This document shows positions 1 to 7,560 of a stretch of 26,808 nucleotides of DNA, one piece after another; position 1 is the stretch's first letter; each line of letters opens with the position of its first letter. The notes beneath the pieces were generated by a model that did no database searches, had not been told where the DNA came from, and saw only the letters and a list, made by a program, of their open reading frames with translations. Source of the DNA: an uncultured Aquimonas sp. (GTDB lineage Bacteria > Pseudomonadota > Gammaproteobacteria > Xanthomonadales > Xanthomonadaceae); NCBI RefSeq assembly GCF_937888285.1, contig NZ_CALART010000083.1:1-26808 (forward strand). Reading direction: 5' to 3'. A program made the position numbers and the translations under genes.

Positions 1-976
1 CATGGCCAGCGTGCGCTTCATCTGCGGCACCCAGGACCTGCACAAGCAGCTGGAGGCGAAGATCGCCGAGTTCTTCGGCAAGGACGACGCCATCCTCTAC
101 GCCGCCTGCTTCGACGCCAACGGCGGCCTGTTCGAGCCCCTGCTGGGCGAGCAGGACGCGATCATCTCGGACGCGCTCAACCACGCCTCGATCATCGACG
201 GCGTGCGCCTGTGCAAGGCCAAGCGCTACCGCTACGCCAACTGCGACATGGCGGATCTGGAGAAGCAGCTGCAGCAGGCGCGGGCCGATGGCGTGCGCGA
301 CATCCTGATCACCACCGACGGCGTGTTCTCGATGGACGGCTTCATCGCCCCGCTGGATCAGATCACCGCGCTCGCCGCGAAGTACGGCGCGTTCGTGCAT
401 ATCGACGAGTGCCACGCCACCGGGTTCCTGGGCGAGACCGGCCGCGGCTCGGCCGAAGTGAAGGGTGTGCTGGAGAAGATCGACATCATCACCGGCACGC
501 TGGGCAAGGCCCTCGGCGGCGCGCTCGGCGGCTTCACCTGCGGCTCGCGCGAGGTCATCGAGATGCTGCGCCAGCGCTCGCGGCCCTACCTGTTCTCGAA
601 CGCGCTGCCGCCCTCGGTGGTGGCCTCGGGCCTCGCGGTGTTCGAGCGCATCGTCGCCGCCACCGAACTGCGCGCGCGCCTGCGCGACAACACCGCGCGC
701 TTCCGCGAGAAGCTGGCCGCCGCCGGTTTCGATCTCAAGCCCGGCGAGCACCCGATCGTGCCGGTGATGCTCTACGACGCCCCGCTGGCGCAGCGCTTCG
801 CCGCCGAGCTGCTGGAGGAAGGCGTGTACGCGATCGGCTTCTTCTTCCCGGTGGTGCCCAAGGGCCAAGCGCGCATCCGCACCCAGATGAGTGCGGCGCA
901 CACGCCCGAGCAGATCGAGCGCGCGGCGGAGGCCTTCATCGCGGTCGGCAAACGACTGGGCGTGATTCCGGCCTGA
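1..976 (+). CDS. kbl: Glycine C-acetyltransferase (2-amino-3-ketobutyrate CoA ligase), 5' truncated by window edge
   Basis: PLP-dependent alpha-oxoamine synthase that converts 2-amino-3-ketobutyrate plus CoA to glycine and acetyl-CoA in threonine breakdown, in the cytoplasm. The visible part closely follows E. coli Kbl from its internal MASVRFICGTQ stretch to the C-terminus (QARIRTQMSAAHTPEQI near the end). The motif DIITGTLGKALGG carries the PLP-binding lysine at codon 169 of the visible frame, and SDALNHASIIDG and VHIDECHATGFLGE are also recognisable. About 324 codons are present against 398 residues in E. coli, so roughly 74 N-terminal residues lie outside the window. The ATG at base 2 is internal, not a start. 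The partner threonine dehydrogenase gene is not seen here. Confidence 0.96.
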   Translation, partial: MASVRFICGTQDLHKQLEAKIAEFFGKDDAILYAACFDANGGLFEPLLGEQDAIISDALNHASIIDGVRLCKAKRYRYANCDMADLEKQLQQARADGVRDILITTDGVFSMDGFIAPLDQITALAAKYGAFVHIDECHATGFLGETGRGSAEVKGVLEKIDIITGTLGKALGGALGGFTCGSREVIEMLRQRSRPYLFSNALPPSVVASGLAVFERIVAATELRARLRDNTARFREKLAAAGFDLKPGEHPIVPVMLYDAPLAQRFAAELLEEGVYAIGFFFPVVPKGQARIRTQMSAAHTPEQIERAAEAFIAVGKRLGVIPA

Positions 977-1043
977 TTCCGACCGGGTCCCCCGCCCGAT
1001 TCCCGCGCAGGGTGCGAGCCCGCCACGGACTGAAAAGGACACC

Positions 1044-1451
1044 ATGCGCCCGGTGCTGAAGCGGCTGTTCCTGCTGGCGCTGAGCCACGATGCGCTGGCG
1101 GAGCGACTGCCCGACCAGCGCTGGCGCACGCGCTGTCTGCACTGCCGCGCGCGGCTGGAGTTCAAGCCCGACGGCGAGCCCCTGGGCGCGGGCTCGCTGG
1201 AGCACGTGGTGCCGCAGGCCTGGTTCGGCAAGCGCGCAGCGCACGCCCTGTGCGCGCGCGTCGACCATGAGCCGAACGATGCGCGCAATCTGGCGCTGGC
1301 CTGCGCGACCTGCAATCAGTCGAAGGGCAAGGGGCCGGATGCGCGCGGGCCGCAGGATGCGCGGGCGCTGGAGGTGACCGCACAGGCCCTGGAGCGCCGC
1401 CTGGCGCGCTGGCGCGCAGCGGACAATCCAGACACACCAGACGAGGCATAG
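1044..1451 (+). CDS. Small HNH endonuclease-like protein
   Basis: A 135-residue protein with a compact zinc-containing HNH fold. CLHC at residues 31-34 forms the first cysteine pair. SLEHVVPQAWF (51-61) holds the catalytic-type histidine H54. NDARNLALACATCNQSKG (78-95) supplies the HNH asparagine and the second cysteine pair (C87, C90) with the typical CN..KG ending. The start at 1044 is preceded by AAAGGA about four bases upstream, a convincing ribosome binding site. It follows kbl by 67 bases and may be co-transcribed with it. The stop codon TAG is the first three bases of a REP palindrome (see repeats). The family includes restriction, homing and repair nucleases. No partner methylase or phage gene is adjacent, so its target is unknown. 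Confidence 0.82.
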   Translation: MRPVLKRLFLLALSHDALAERLPDQRWRTRCLHCRARLEFKPDGEPLGAGSLEHVVPQAWFGKRAAHALCARVDHEPNDARNLALACATCNQSKGKGPDARGPQDARALEVTAQALERRLARWRAADNPDTPDEA

Positions 1452-1601
1452 GGTGGGCCCTGGCCCACCATAAGCGCGAACACACCGGCCACTTCCATCG
1501 ACCCGAGGCCCGAGCCGACCGAAGCCGTGGCCACGCGCATCGCATAGCGACAACAGGCACCGAGGCAAGGGTCCAGCTCCGGTGGGCCAGGGCCCACCCT
1601 A
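1449..1601. repeat. Pair of ATAG-type REP palindromes in outward-facing orientation
   Basis: Two palindromes with the same 8-bp stem. At 1452-1469, GGTGGGCC-CT-GGCCCACC is preceded by ATAG. At 1581-1598, GGTGGGCC-AG-GGCCCACC is followed by CTAT, the reverse complement of ATAG. They are inverted copies of one element separated by about 110 bases. The same element recurs at 24645-24762. The stem differs from the GTAG-type elements around 12-13.6 kb by a compensated base pair. The left copy supplies the HNH stop codon. The rest of the 1452-1699 gap shows no gene. Confidence 0.88.
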
Positions 1602-1659
1602 TGAGCCCGGCGCGCTGCATGGAGCGCGTGGTGGGGAGCCACAGCACCCGGGATCTTGC

Positions 1660-1694
1660 GAATCCCGAATCCCGAATCCCGAATCCCCAATCCC
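1660..1694. repeat. Heptamer tandem repeat (GAATCCC x4 plus CAATCCC)
   Basis: Four perfect tandem copies of GAATCCC (1660-1687) and a fifth with one change (CAATCCC, 1688-1694). It lies five bases beyond the stop codon of the minus-strand Rieske gene, so on the transcript it reads as GGGATTC repeats just 3' of the coding region. A 7-bp unit is prone to slippage. Similar GGGATTC runs are, to my recollection, common between genes in xanthomonads. Confidence 0.9.
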
Positions 1695-1699
1695 AGCTC

Positions 1700-2014
1700 T
1701 CAGCGATCATCGCGGGTGTACACCACCCCGCCTTCCAGCCGCACGGGAAACACCGCGATCGGCTCATACGCCGGCGCGCACAGGGCCTCGCCGGTGCGCA
1801 GGTCGAAGCGGGCGCCGTGGCGCGGGCATTCGACCACGCAGCCGTGCACCGGCCCACCCGCCAATTCGGCGCCGTCGTGGGTGCAGACGTCCTCCACCGC
1901 GAACCAACCCTCGGCGGTCCGGTAGACCGCGATCGCGGTGTCGCCATCCCATACCACCTGGAACTCGCCCTCGGCCATCTGTGCTTCTCCGCAGACCGCG
2001 ATCCAACCCTGCAT
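1700..2014 (-). CDS. Rieske [2Fe-2S] ferredoxin (non-heme iron oxygenase ferredoxin type)
   Basis: A 104-residue soluble electron carrier. The two Rieske cluster motifs are CTH at residues 44-46 and CPRH at 63-66, with the surrounding VCTHDGAELAGG and VVECPRHGARFDLRTG typical of small oxygenase-type ferredoxins. No signal peptide or membrane anchor is present, so it should be cytoplasmic rather than part of a bc1 complex. I chose the ATG at 2014 because GGGAGA sits eight bases upstream; an in-frame ATG at 2029 would add five residues. It lies downstream of the receptor gene on the same strand but beyond that gene's terminator, so it is probably transcribed separately or by read-through. No oxygenase partner is next to it. 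Confidence 0.88.
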   Translation of the reverse strand: MQGWIAVCGEAQMAEGEFQVVWDGDTAIAVYRTAEGWFAVEDVCTHDGAELAGGPVHGCVVECPRHGARFDLRTGEALCAPAYEPIAVFPVRLEGGVVYTRDDR

Positions 2015-2044
2015 CGACTGTTCTCCCATCACTGATACCCCGCC

Positions 2045-2079
2045 AAAAAGAACGGCCGGCGCATCGCTGCGCCGGCCGT
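2045..2079 (-). terminator. Intrinsic terminator of the TonB-dependent receptor gene
   Basis: A perfect 12-bp stem (ACGGCCGGCGCA, 2052-2063, pairing with 2068-2079) with a 4-base loop. On the minus strand it is followed by TTCTTTTT (2052 down to 2045). It lies about 60 bases past the receptor stop codon, which is the classic form of a Rho-independent terminator. Confidence 0.93.
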
Positions 2080-2137
2080 GCAAGTGTCGCATTCGATGTC
2101 GACTGCCGCGCCCCGGAGGGCCCGGCAGACAGGCTCA

Positions 2138-5100
2138 TCAGAAGCGGTAGCGCAGGGTGACCTGGGCGGCCCACTGCGACTCGCCGCGGGCCTGACGGGT
2201 CACGAAGTCCTCGACCGTGTTGTTCAGGCTGTAGATGTAGCGGCCCTGCGAGTCGATGCCGTTGAAGTTGACGAAGCTGCGGGCCTGCGCACCGCCGCCC
2301 TGGAAGCCGATCTCGTCGACGCGGCCCCAATCCTTGTTGATCAGGTTGCCGACGTTGAGGATGTCCAGCGCGATCTCGGCCTTGTGACCCTGCATGAAGC
2401 CCGGCAGCTGCTGGGTGATGCGGATATCGAAGCTGTTGGTCCAGGGCGAGAACTCGCTGTTGCGATCGACCACGGAGCCGGCGAAGCGGTCCAGACCGTT
2501 GTCGCGGACGACCTGCCAGAAGCGGGCTTCCTCGGCCGCGCCGCCGCGGAACACGACGTCGTTGCCGCCCGGACCGGTCGGGATGTACATCAGGTCATTG
2601 CCGCCGACGCCGTCACCGTTCATGTCGTTGTTGAAGGTCCAGCTGTAGGGCTTGCCCTTGCGGCCTTCGTAGAACAGACCGAAGTCGGTGGCGTTGTCGC
2701 TGAACAGGAAGGCGCGATAGCCCAGGGTGGCGACGAAGCGGTCACGCACGACATAGGGCGAGCGGGAAGCGATTTCCTCGTTCGGGTTGAAGATCGAGCG
2801 GCCGTTGAAGTTGGAGTTGGCCACCGACGAGGTCAGCGGGCTGACTTCGGTCGCATCCGAGTAGTTGTAGGCCACCGACCACGACCACGGATCGTCCTGG
2901 CGGGCGCGCGACAGCGACAGGGTCAGGTTCTGGCCCGAGCCCTTGTTGGTGTTCTCGGCCACCAGCACGTTGTTGAACGAGGCGTTGTTCTGCGCCCGGG
3001 CGCGCACGCCGCAGGTGCCGCCGGTGGTGAAGTTGGCGCCGTTCCAGCAGTTCACGTTGTAGCCGCCGGGGGTCCAGAACAGTGCGCGGCCGTCCGGGCC
3101 GAGACGGGTCGCGTCACCCAGGTTCAGGTGCCTGTAGTAGATGCCGTGCTCGGTCTGGGTCAGCAGCAGCTCGGCGCTGAACACCGCACCCCAGAACGGA
3201 GTCTCGTGGTCGAACGCGAAGCTGGCCTTCCACACTGCCGGCATGCGCAGATCCTTCGACAGGAAGTCGACGTTGGCGGCCGGCACGGATCCTGCGAAGC
3301 TCGAGATCTGCGCATTCGGATCCGCGCGGAAGATGCTGTCGGTGCCGCATCCGGCGAAGCCGGAGATGCCGCAGCCAACGACCTGGGTCGCCAGACCGGT
3401 GTTCGAGTAGGGGTTGGACAGCCACACGTTGGCGGCCGAGCCCTCGAACAGGCCGATGCCAGCGCGGAACTGGGTCGCACGCTCGGTATCGAAGGTGTAG
3501 TTCACGCCCAGACGCGGCTGGAACAGACGCTTGCCGTCCAGGGTCACGCTGTTGTCCAGTCCGAAGCCGCCGGTGGCGCGGCCGTTGACCAGAGCGCCCG
3601 GGGCAGCGGCAGCTGCGGCGTTGAACAGGGGGCTGTCCGGCATCTGGGTCTCGTCGACGCGGAAGCCGAAGACCAGGGTCAGGTTGTAGTTGACCGCCCA
3701 GGTGTCCTGCAGGAAGAAGCCGGTGTTGCCCAGCTCCCACTGCGCCACACCGTCATCGAGAACACGGCCCGGACGCGGCACCTGCACCTGGTAGGACAGC
3801 GGGATGCCCGCTTCCAGGCTCTGGCCACACTCGCTGGCCAGGACGCAGGCGAATGTGTAGTTGCCGCGGGTGTCCTGCAGGAAGGCGTTGTAGATGTCGT
3901 TGCGGTTCCAGTCGAAGCCGGCCTTGACCTCATGGTCGCCGATGAACCAGTTGCCGGCGAAGAACACCTCGTCGGTGTCAGTGCCCAGCACGTTGAAGTG
4001 GCGCGAACGCTCGGTACCGAAGTTCAGGAAGCGGTTGCCGCCCTGCACGCCAGCCGGCGGAGTGCCACCGGTGAAGCGCACGCCCACGGCGGGCAGGAAA
4101 CTGTTGTTCAGCGGCTCACTGAAGTACTCGCGGCGGCTGACGCGCAGCTCGGTCGAGAAGCTGTCGGTCCAGTCGCCGTACCACTGGGCAACCACACCTT
4201 CGATGGTCTTGTCCTGGGTGTACCAGTGCGAGCTGTAGGACAGCGAGGTGGTGCCGGAGCCCGGGAAGATCGGGTTCGACTCCTCGGTCTTGGTGTAGCG
4301 CAGGCTGGCGCGGTGGCTGTCGTTGATGTTCCAGTCGAACTTGACCAGCACGTCCTCGACCGACAGCTCGGCCTGGCTGGGCGCATCGACGGTGCCGATG
4401 TCGACGCCGTAGCGGCTCTGCATCACGTTGCGCACGCTGGCGATCTGCTCCGGCGTGATGAAGACCTGGCTGCCCTGGCCGCCGAGCGGGACGAACTGCG
4501 AGCCCACGCGGGTCGACTTGTAGTCTTCGTAGTTGACGAAGAAGAACAGGCGATCCTTGAGGATCGGGCCGCCCAGCGTGAAGCCGACGGTCTCGTCCTC
4601 GGATTCCGGCGGCGCGAAGAAGCTGTCGTCGGCACGGTTGTAGCGGTCGCCGGCCAGGTTGTCGTCGCGCCACACGTAGTAGACGCTGCCGCTGAACTCG
4701 TTGGTGCCCGACTTGGTGACGGCGTTGATGTTGGCGCCGGTGTAGCCCTTCTGGGTGACGTCGACGTTGGAGATGTTGACCTGCACCGCGTCGATCGCGT
4801 CGATCGAGATCGGCTGCTTCTGGGTCGGCAGATTGTTGGCTTCGAGGCCGAAGGTGTCGGAGATGCTCAGGCCGTCGATGGTGATGCTGTTGAAGCGGCT
4901 GTTCTGGCCGGCGACGGAGATCTCACCGCGCTCCTTGTCGCTCTGCGAGACGCGCGGGTCGAGGCGGGCGTAGTCCTGCAGGTTGCGCTGGATCGAGGCG
5001 AAGCTGTCGAGCTGGTCGCGGCTGATCTGGGTGCTGGTGCCCATGCGCTCCGGCGAGAACACCGAGCCGGCCGAGCCGACCACGGTCACGACGTCGAGCT

Positions 5101-5455
5101 GGGCCGCTTCGGCGGCCAGGTCGACGTTGACCGCGGTCACTTCGTTCAGCTGCAGGAACACGTTCTCGGTGGTCTCGGGCTCGAAGCCCGGACGCAGCAC
5201 GGTGACGGTGTAGGGGCCGCCGACGCGCAGGCCGCGGGCGGTGTAACGGCCCTCGGCATCGGTGGTCGAACGCACGGTGGTGCCGGACGGGGTGTGGACG
5301 ATCACGACCTCGGCGCCGGCCAGGGCTTCACCCTGCTCGGAGGTCACGCGGCCGGCCATCTGTGCCGAAGTGGTCTGCGCGAACACCGGGGTGGAGGTCG
5401 CAAGCACCAGCGCCAGGGCGCCGGCAAGTCGGGTGACCCGCATCTGCTTGTTCAT
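2138..5455 (-). CDS. Oar-like TonB-dependent outer-membrane receptor with N-terminal carboxypeptidase-regulatory-like domain
   Basis: A protein of about 1105 residues for TonB-energised uptake across the outer membrane. It has a signal peptide (MNKQMRVTRLAGALALVLAT, then STPVFA, with a likely cut before QTTS at 27). A carboxypeptidase-regulatory (CarboxypepD_reg-like) beta-sandwich follows at about 30-115 (AGRVTSEQGEALAGAEVVI...DAEGRYTARGL), then a plug domain (about 125-260) and a large barrel that ends in the outer-membrane signature RYRF with terminal Phe. This layout and length match the Oar subgroup, whose substrates are mostly unknown; peptide or protein cargo is often guessed. Start 5455 is chosen for the signal peptide and for AGGAA nine bases upstream; the longer 5506 start would spoil the signal sequence. 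It has its own terminator and a long upstream region, so it is probably monocistronic. Confidence 0.92.
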   Translation of the reverse strand: MNKQMRVTRLAGALALVLATSTPVFAQTTSAQMAGRVTSEQGEALAGAEVVIVHTPSGTTVRSTTDAEGRYTARGLRVGGPYTVTVLRPGFEPETTENVFLQLNEVTAVNVDLAAEAAQLDVVTVVGSAGSVFSPERMGTSTQISRDQLDSFASIQRNLQDYARLDPRVSQSDKERGEISVAGQNSRFNSITIDGLSISDTFGLEANNLPTQKQPISIDAIDAVQVNISNVDVTQKGYTGANINAVTKSGTNEFSGSVYYVWRDDNLAGDRYNRADDSFFAPPESEDETVGFTLGGPILKDRLFFFVNYEDYKSTRVGSQFVPLGGQGSQVFITPEQIASVRNVMQSRYGVDIGTVDAPSQAELSVEDVLVKFDWNINDSHRASLRYTKTEESNPIFPGSGTTSLSYSSHWYTQDKTIEGVVAQWYGDWTDSFSTELRVSRREYFSEPLNNSFLPAVGVRFTGGTPPAGVQGGNRFLNFGTERSRHFNVLGTDTDEVFFAGNWFIGDHEVKAGFDWNRNDIYNAFLQDTRGNYTFACVLASECGQSLEAGIPLSYQVQVPRPGRVLDDGVAQWELGNTGFFLQDTWAVNYNLTLVFGFRVDETQMPDSPLFNAAAAAAPGALVNGRATGGFGLDNSVTLDGKRLFQPRLGVNYTFDTERATQFRAGIGLFEGSAANVWLSNPYSNTGLATQVVGCGISGFAGCGTDSIFRADPNAQISSFAGSVPAANVDFLSKDLRMPAVWKASFAFDHETPFWGAVFSAELLLTQTEHGIYYRHLNLGDATRLGPDGRALFWTPGGYNVNCWNGANFTTGGTCGVRARAQNNASFNNVLVAENTNKGSGQNLTLSLSRARQDDPWSWSVAYNYSDATEVSPLTSSVANSNFNGRSIFNPNEEIASRSPYVVRDRFVATLGYRAFLFSDNATDFGLFYEGRKGKPYSWTFNNDMNGDGVGGNDLMYIPTGPGGNDVVFRGGAAEEARFWQVVRDNGLDRFAGSVVDRNSEFSPWTNSFDIRITQQLPGFMQGHKAEIALDILNVGNLINKDWGRVDEIGFQGGGAQARSFVNFNGIDSQGRYIYSLNNTVEDFVTRQARGESQWAAQVTLRYRF

Positions 5456-5760
5456 CGTGCTGAGTTCCTGCGTTTGGAAGGGGGGAGCTTGCGTGACCGG
5501 CTTCACGTTGCTGCGGCGGACTGCGCGTGGAGCCGATCGATGTCGCCCGCTGGGACGACGCGAGGCCGCCCGGAGGCAGCCTCGAAAACCACTGATTTGG
5601 AAAGGATTTGCGTGCTTGCGGCACGGCCCGCGAGAAAAGAGCGGGGCCGCCGTGCGACACGCATTAACTCAAGTTTAACCGGACTATATGACAGTTTTGT
5701 AGCGCGGTCGCCCAGTGGTCATGTCGGGCCACTGACGCGCCGCCGGCATGCAAGATCCAT
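5456..5760. other. 305-base intergenic region: AT-rich promoter island and long leader for the receptor gene
   Basis: No gene is seen. The stretch 5660-5700 is much richer in A+T than the rest of the window and probably holds the minus-strand promoter of the receptor gene. On that strand it has TATAGT (5688-5683), a near-consensus -10, and CTGTCA (5694-5689). A near-palindrome TTAACTCAAGTTTAA lies at 5664-5678. That would leave a leader of over 200 bases before the ATG at 5455. A hairpin (CAGTGG 5713-5718 with CCACTG 5729-5734) follows the acyltransferase gene but has no T-tract. Confidence 0.5.
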
Positions 5761-7482
5761 TCACCGCGGGCGGACGCCGAGGTAACGCTGCCGCTTGGCC
5801 GGCTTGAGACAGCCCAGGTCGACCCGGATCAGGCCGTCGACGCAGTGGCCGAAGTCGGGGTCCAGGCCGAAGTCGAGGAAGCGCACGCCCTCGGGCTCGC
5901 ACAGCTCGACGTACTGGCGGTACAGCACCGGCAGGCTGGCGCCGAGAGCGTCGAGTTCCTCGCGCAGTCGGACCAGGCCCTGCTTCAGATCGAGCCCCTG
6001 CAGCGCGGCGTCGATGCGCGCCGCCAATGCGGGCTCGATCCGGTGCGGATTGCGCGCCCGCGCCAGCGCCTCGCGATCGCCCAGAAAATGCCGGTGCACC
6101 TGCACCGTCCAGTCACGCGCCCGCTCCGGCAGGCGCGCCGACAGGCTGACCGGGCCGATCAGGTAGCGCAGTTCGGGATGGCGGGCGAGATAGGCGCCAA
6201 TGCCCTGCCACAGATAGTCGAGCGAGCGGCCGCCCCAGTAGCGCGGCTGCACGAAGCTGCGTCCGAGCTCGACCGACGCCTGCAGGAAGGATCGAGCTTC
6301 CGGCGCGTAGTCGAACAGGCTGGCCGAGTACAGGCCTTCGAGGTTCCCCGAGCCCAGCAGGCGCGCGACCTCGACCAGCCGGTAGGCGCCGACGATCTCC
6401 AGCTGCGCCTCGTCCCACAGCACGATATGGCGATAGTGCGCATCGAAGCGGTCGAGATCACGGCGCAGGCCAGTGCCCTCACCGACCCGGCGGAAGGACA
6501 GCTCGCGCAGGCGGCCGATCTCCTGCAGGGCCGGACTGTCGGCTGCGGCATCGAGCAGGAGGATCTGGCGGCCATCGGTGGTGGCGCCCAGCGCTTCCGC
6601 ATGGCGCAGCGCAGCCCGCACCTCGCGCGCCGGCAGCGGATGCGCGATCGCGCTGGAGGTGGCGAACACCGGCGGCTTGCGGCGCCCCACCCGGTACACG
6701 TGCATGCGCATGCGCTGGGCGATCTGCCGCGGCGTAAGCGCGGGCGCCTGCAGCGCCTCGGACTGCACAGGCGCACCGACGGTCAGGGTGATGCGCTGGC
6801 TGCGCGCCAGGAAAATCTCACGCGGCAGCAGCAGGGTGGACAGCGGCTTTGACAGCATGGACAGGCCGTAGAAAGCGGCCGAGTTCTGCGCCTCGATATG
6901 CACCGGCAGCACCGGCGCACCCGCACGGGCGGCGAAGCGCAGGAAGCCATCGGTCCAGCGGCCGTCGCGCACGCCCTGCGGCCGGATGCGGCTGACCTCG
7001 CCGGCAGGGAACACGATCAGCGCCTGCTCGCTGTCCAGCGCGCGATAGGCCTCGCGCAGGCTGGCGCGGCCATGGCCACCGAACACGTCCAGCGGCAGCA
7101 GCAGCTCGCGCAGCGGCTGCAGCTGGGTCAGGACCTCGTTGGCGAGGATGCGTACGTCGCGGCGCACCCGTCCGACCAGATGCAGCAGGCAGAGGGCATC
7201 CAGCGCGCCGAGCGGATGGTTGGCAACGATCACCACCGCGCCTTCGCTGGGGATGTTGTCGATGTCGGTGGGCGCCACCCGATAGCTGAACTGCAGGCGC
7301 TCCAGCGCACGCTCCACAAAGGGCAGGCCGAAGCTGCCCTGCAGCGCGTCCAGCGTGGCATTGACCTGGGCCTCGCAGGTCACCCTTCGCAGCAGCTCCA
7401 CCACCGGCCGCGACAGGGTGCGGCCCGCGCCCTGCGCGAGTCTGGGGAAGGCCTGGTAGAAGCTGCGCTCGACGCTGATCAT
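5761..7482 (-). CDS. Two-domain acyltransferase: N-terminal lysophospholipid-acyltransferase domain plus C-terminal GNAT/OlsB-like domain (OlsF-like)
   Basis: About 573 residues. The N-terminal half is a PlsC-type acyltransferase: NHPLGALD at 88-95 is the catalytic His/Asp block, in the spaced form typical of the haemolysin-like COG3176 group, and FPAGE at 158-162 is the substrate motif. The second half (about 270-520) resembles the OlsB/haemolysin GNAT N-acyltransferase (SFRRVGEGTGLRRDLDRFD, LGRSFVQPRYWGGRSLDYLWQGIGAYL). This fusion is the layout of OlsF, a bifunctional ornithine-lipid synthase that adds both acyl chains. The amino-acid substrate cannot be read from sequence, so ornithine lipid is an inference. 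Start 7482 has GAGAG upstream; an ATG at 7512 and a GTG at 7518 are longer alternatives without a good ribosome site. It follows the LtaS-like gene by 78 bases on the same strand, probably as an operon. Confidence 0.85.
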   Translation of the reverse strand: MISVERSFYQAFPRLAQGAGRTLSRPVVELLRRVTCEAQVNATLDALQGSFGLPFVERALERLQFSYRVAPTDIDNIPSEGAVVIVANHPLGALDALCLLHLVGRVRRDVRILANEVLTQLQPLRELLLPLDVFGGHGRASLREAYRALDSEQALIVFPAGEVSRIRPQGVRDGRWTDGFLRFAARAGAPVLPVHIEAQNSAAFYGLSMLSKPLSTLLLPREIFLARSQRITLTVGAPVQSEALQAPALTPRQIAQRMRMHVYRVGRRKPPVFATSSAIAHPLPAREVRAALRHAEALGATTDGRQILLLDAAADSPALQEIGRLRELSFRRVGEGTGLRRDLDRFDAHYRHIVLWDEAQLEIVGAYRLVEVARLLGSGNLEGLYSASLFDYAPEARSFLQASVELGRSFVQPRYWGGRSLDYLWQGIGAYLARHPELRYLIGPVSLSARLPERARDWTVQVHRHFLGDREALARARNPHRIEPALAARIDAALQGLDLKQGLVRLREELDALGASLPVLYRQYVELCEPEGVRFLDFGLDPDFGHCVDGLIRVDLGCLKPAKRQRYLGVRPR

Positions 7483-7560
7483 GGCGGCGGACTCTCGCGA
7501 GGGTGTCCGCATGCTCACCGCTGCGCTTTGCGCGGCGATGACAGGCCGCTGTGTTCCGCC

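Noticed and set aside
5683..5694. Pho box upstream of the receptor gene
   Set aside because: One CTGTCAT-like half is present on the minus strand, but the second repeat at 11-bp spacing (TCCGGTT) does not match.
5713..5734. Terminator after the acyltransferase gene
   Set aside because: Six-base stem with a ten-base loop and no T-tract on the transcript side.
2078..5785. A 1235-codon open frame on the plus strand opposite the TonB receptor
   Set aside because: Shadow of the GC-rich receptor gene: Val/Ala/Gly/Asp-rich without domains, while the minus strand has signal peptide, plug, barrel and terminator.
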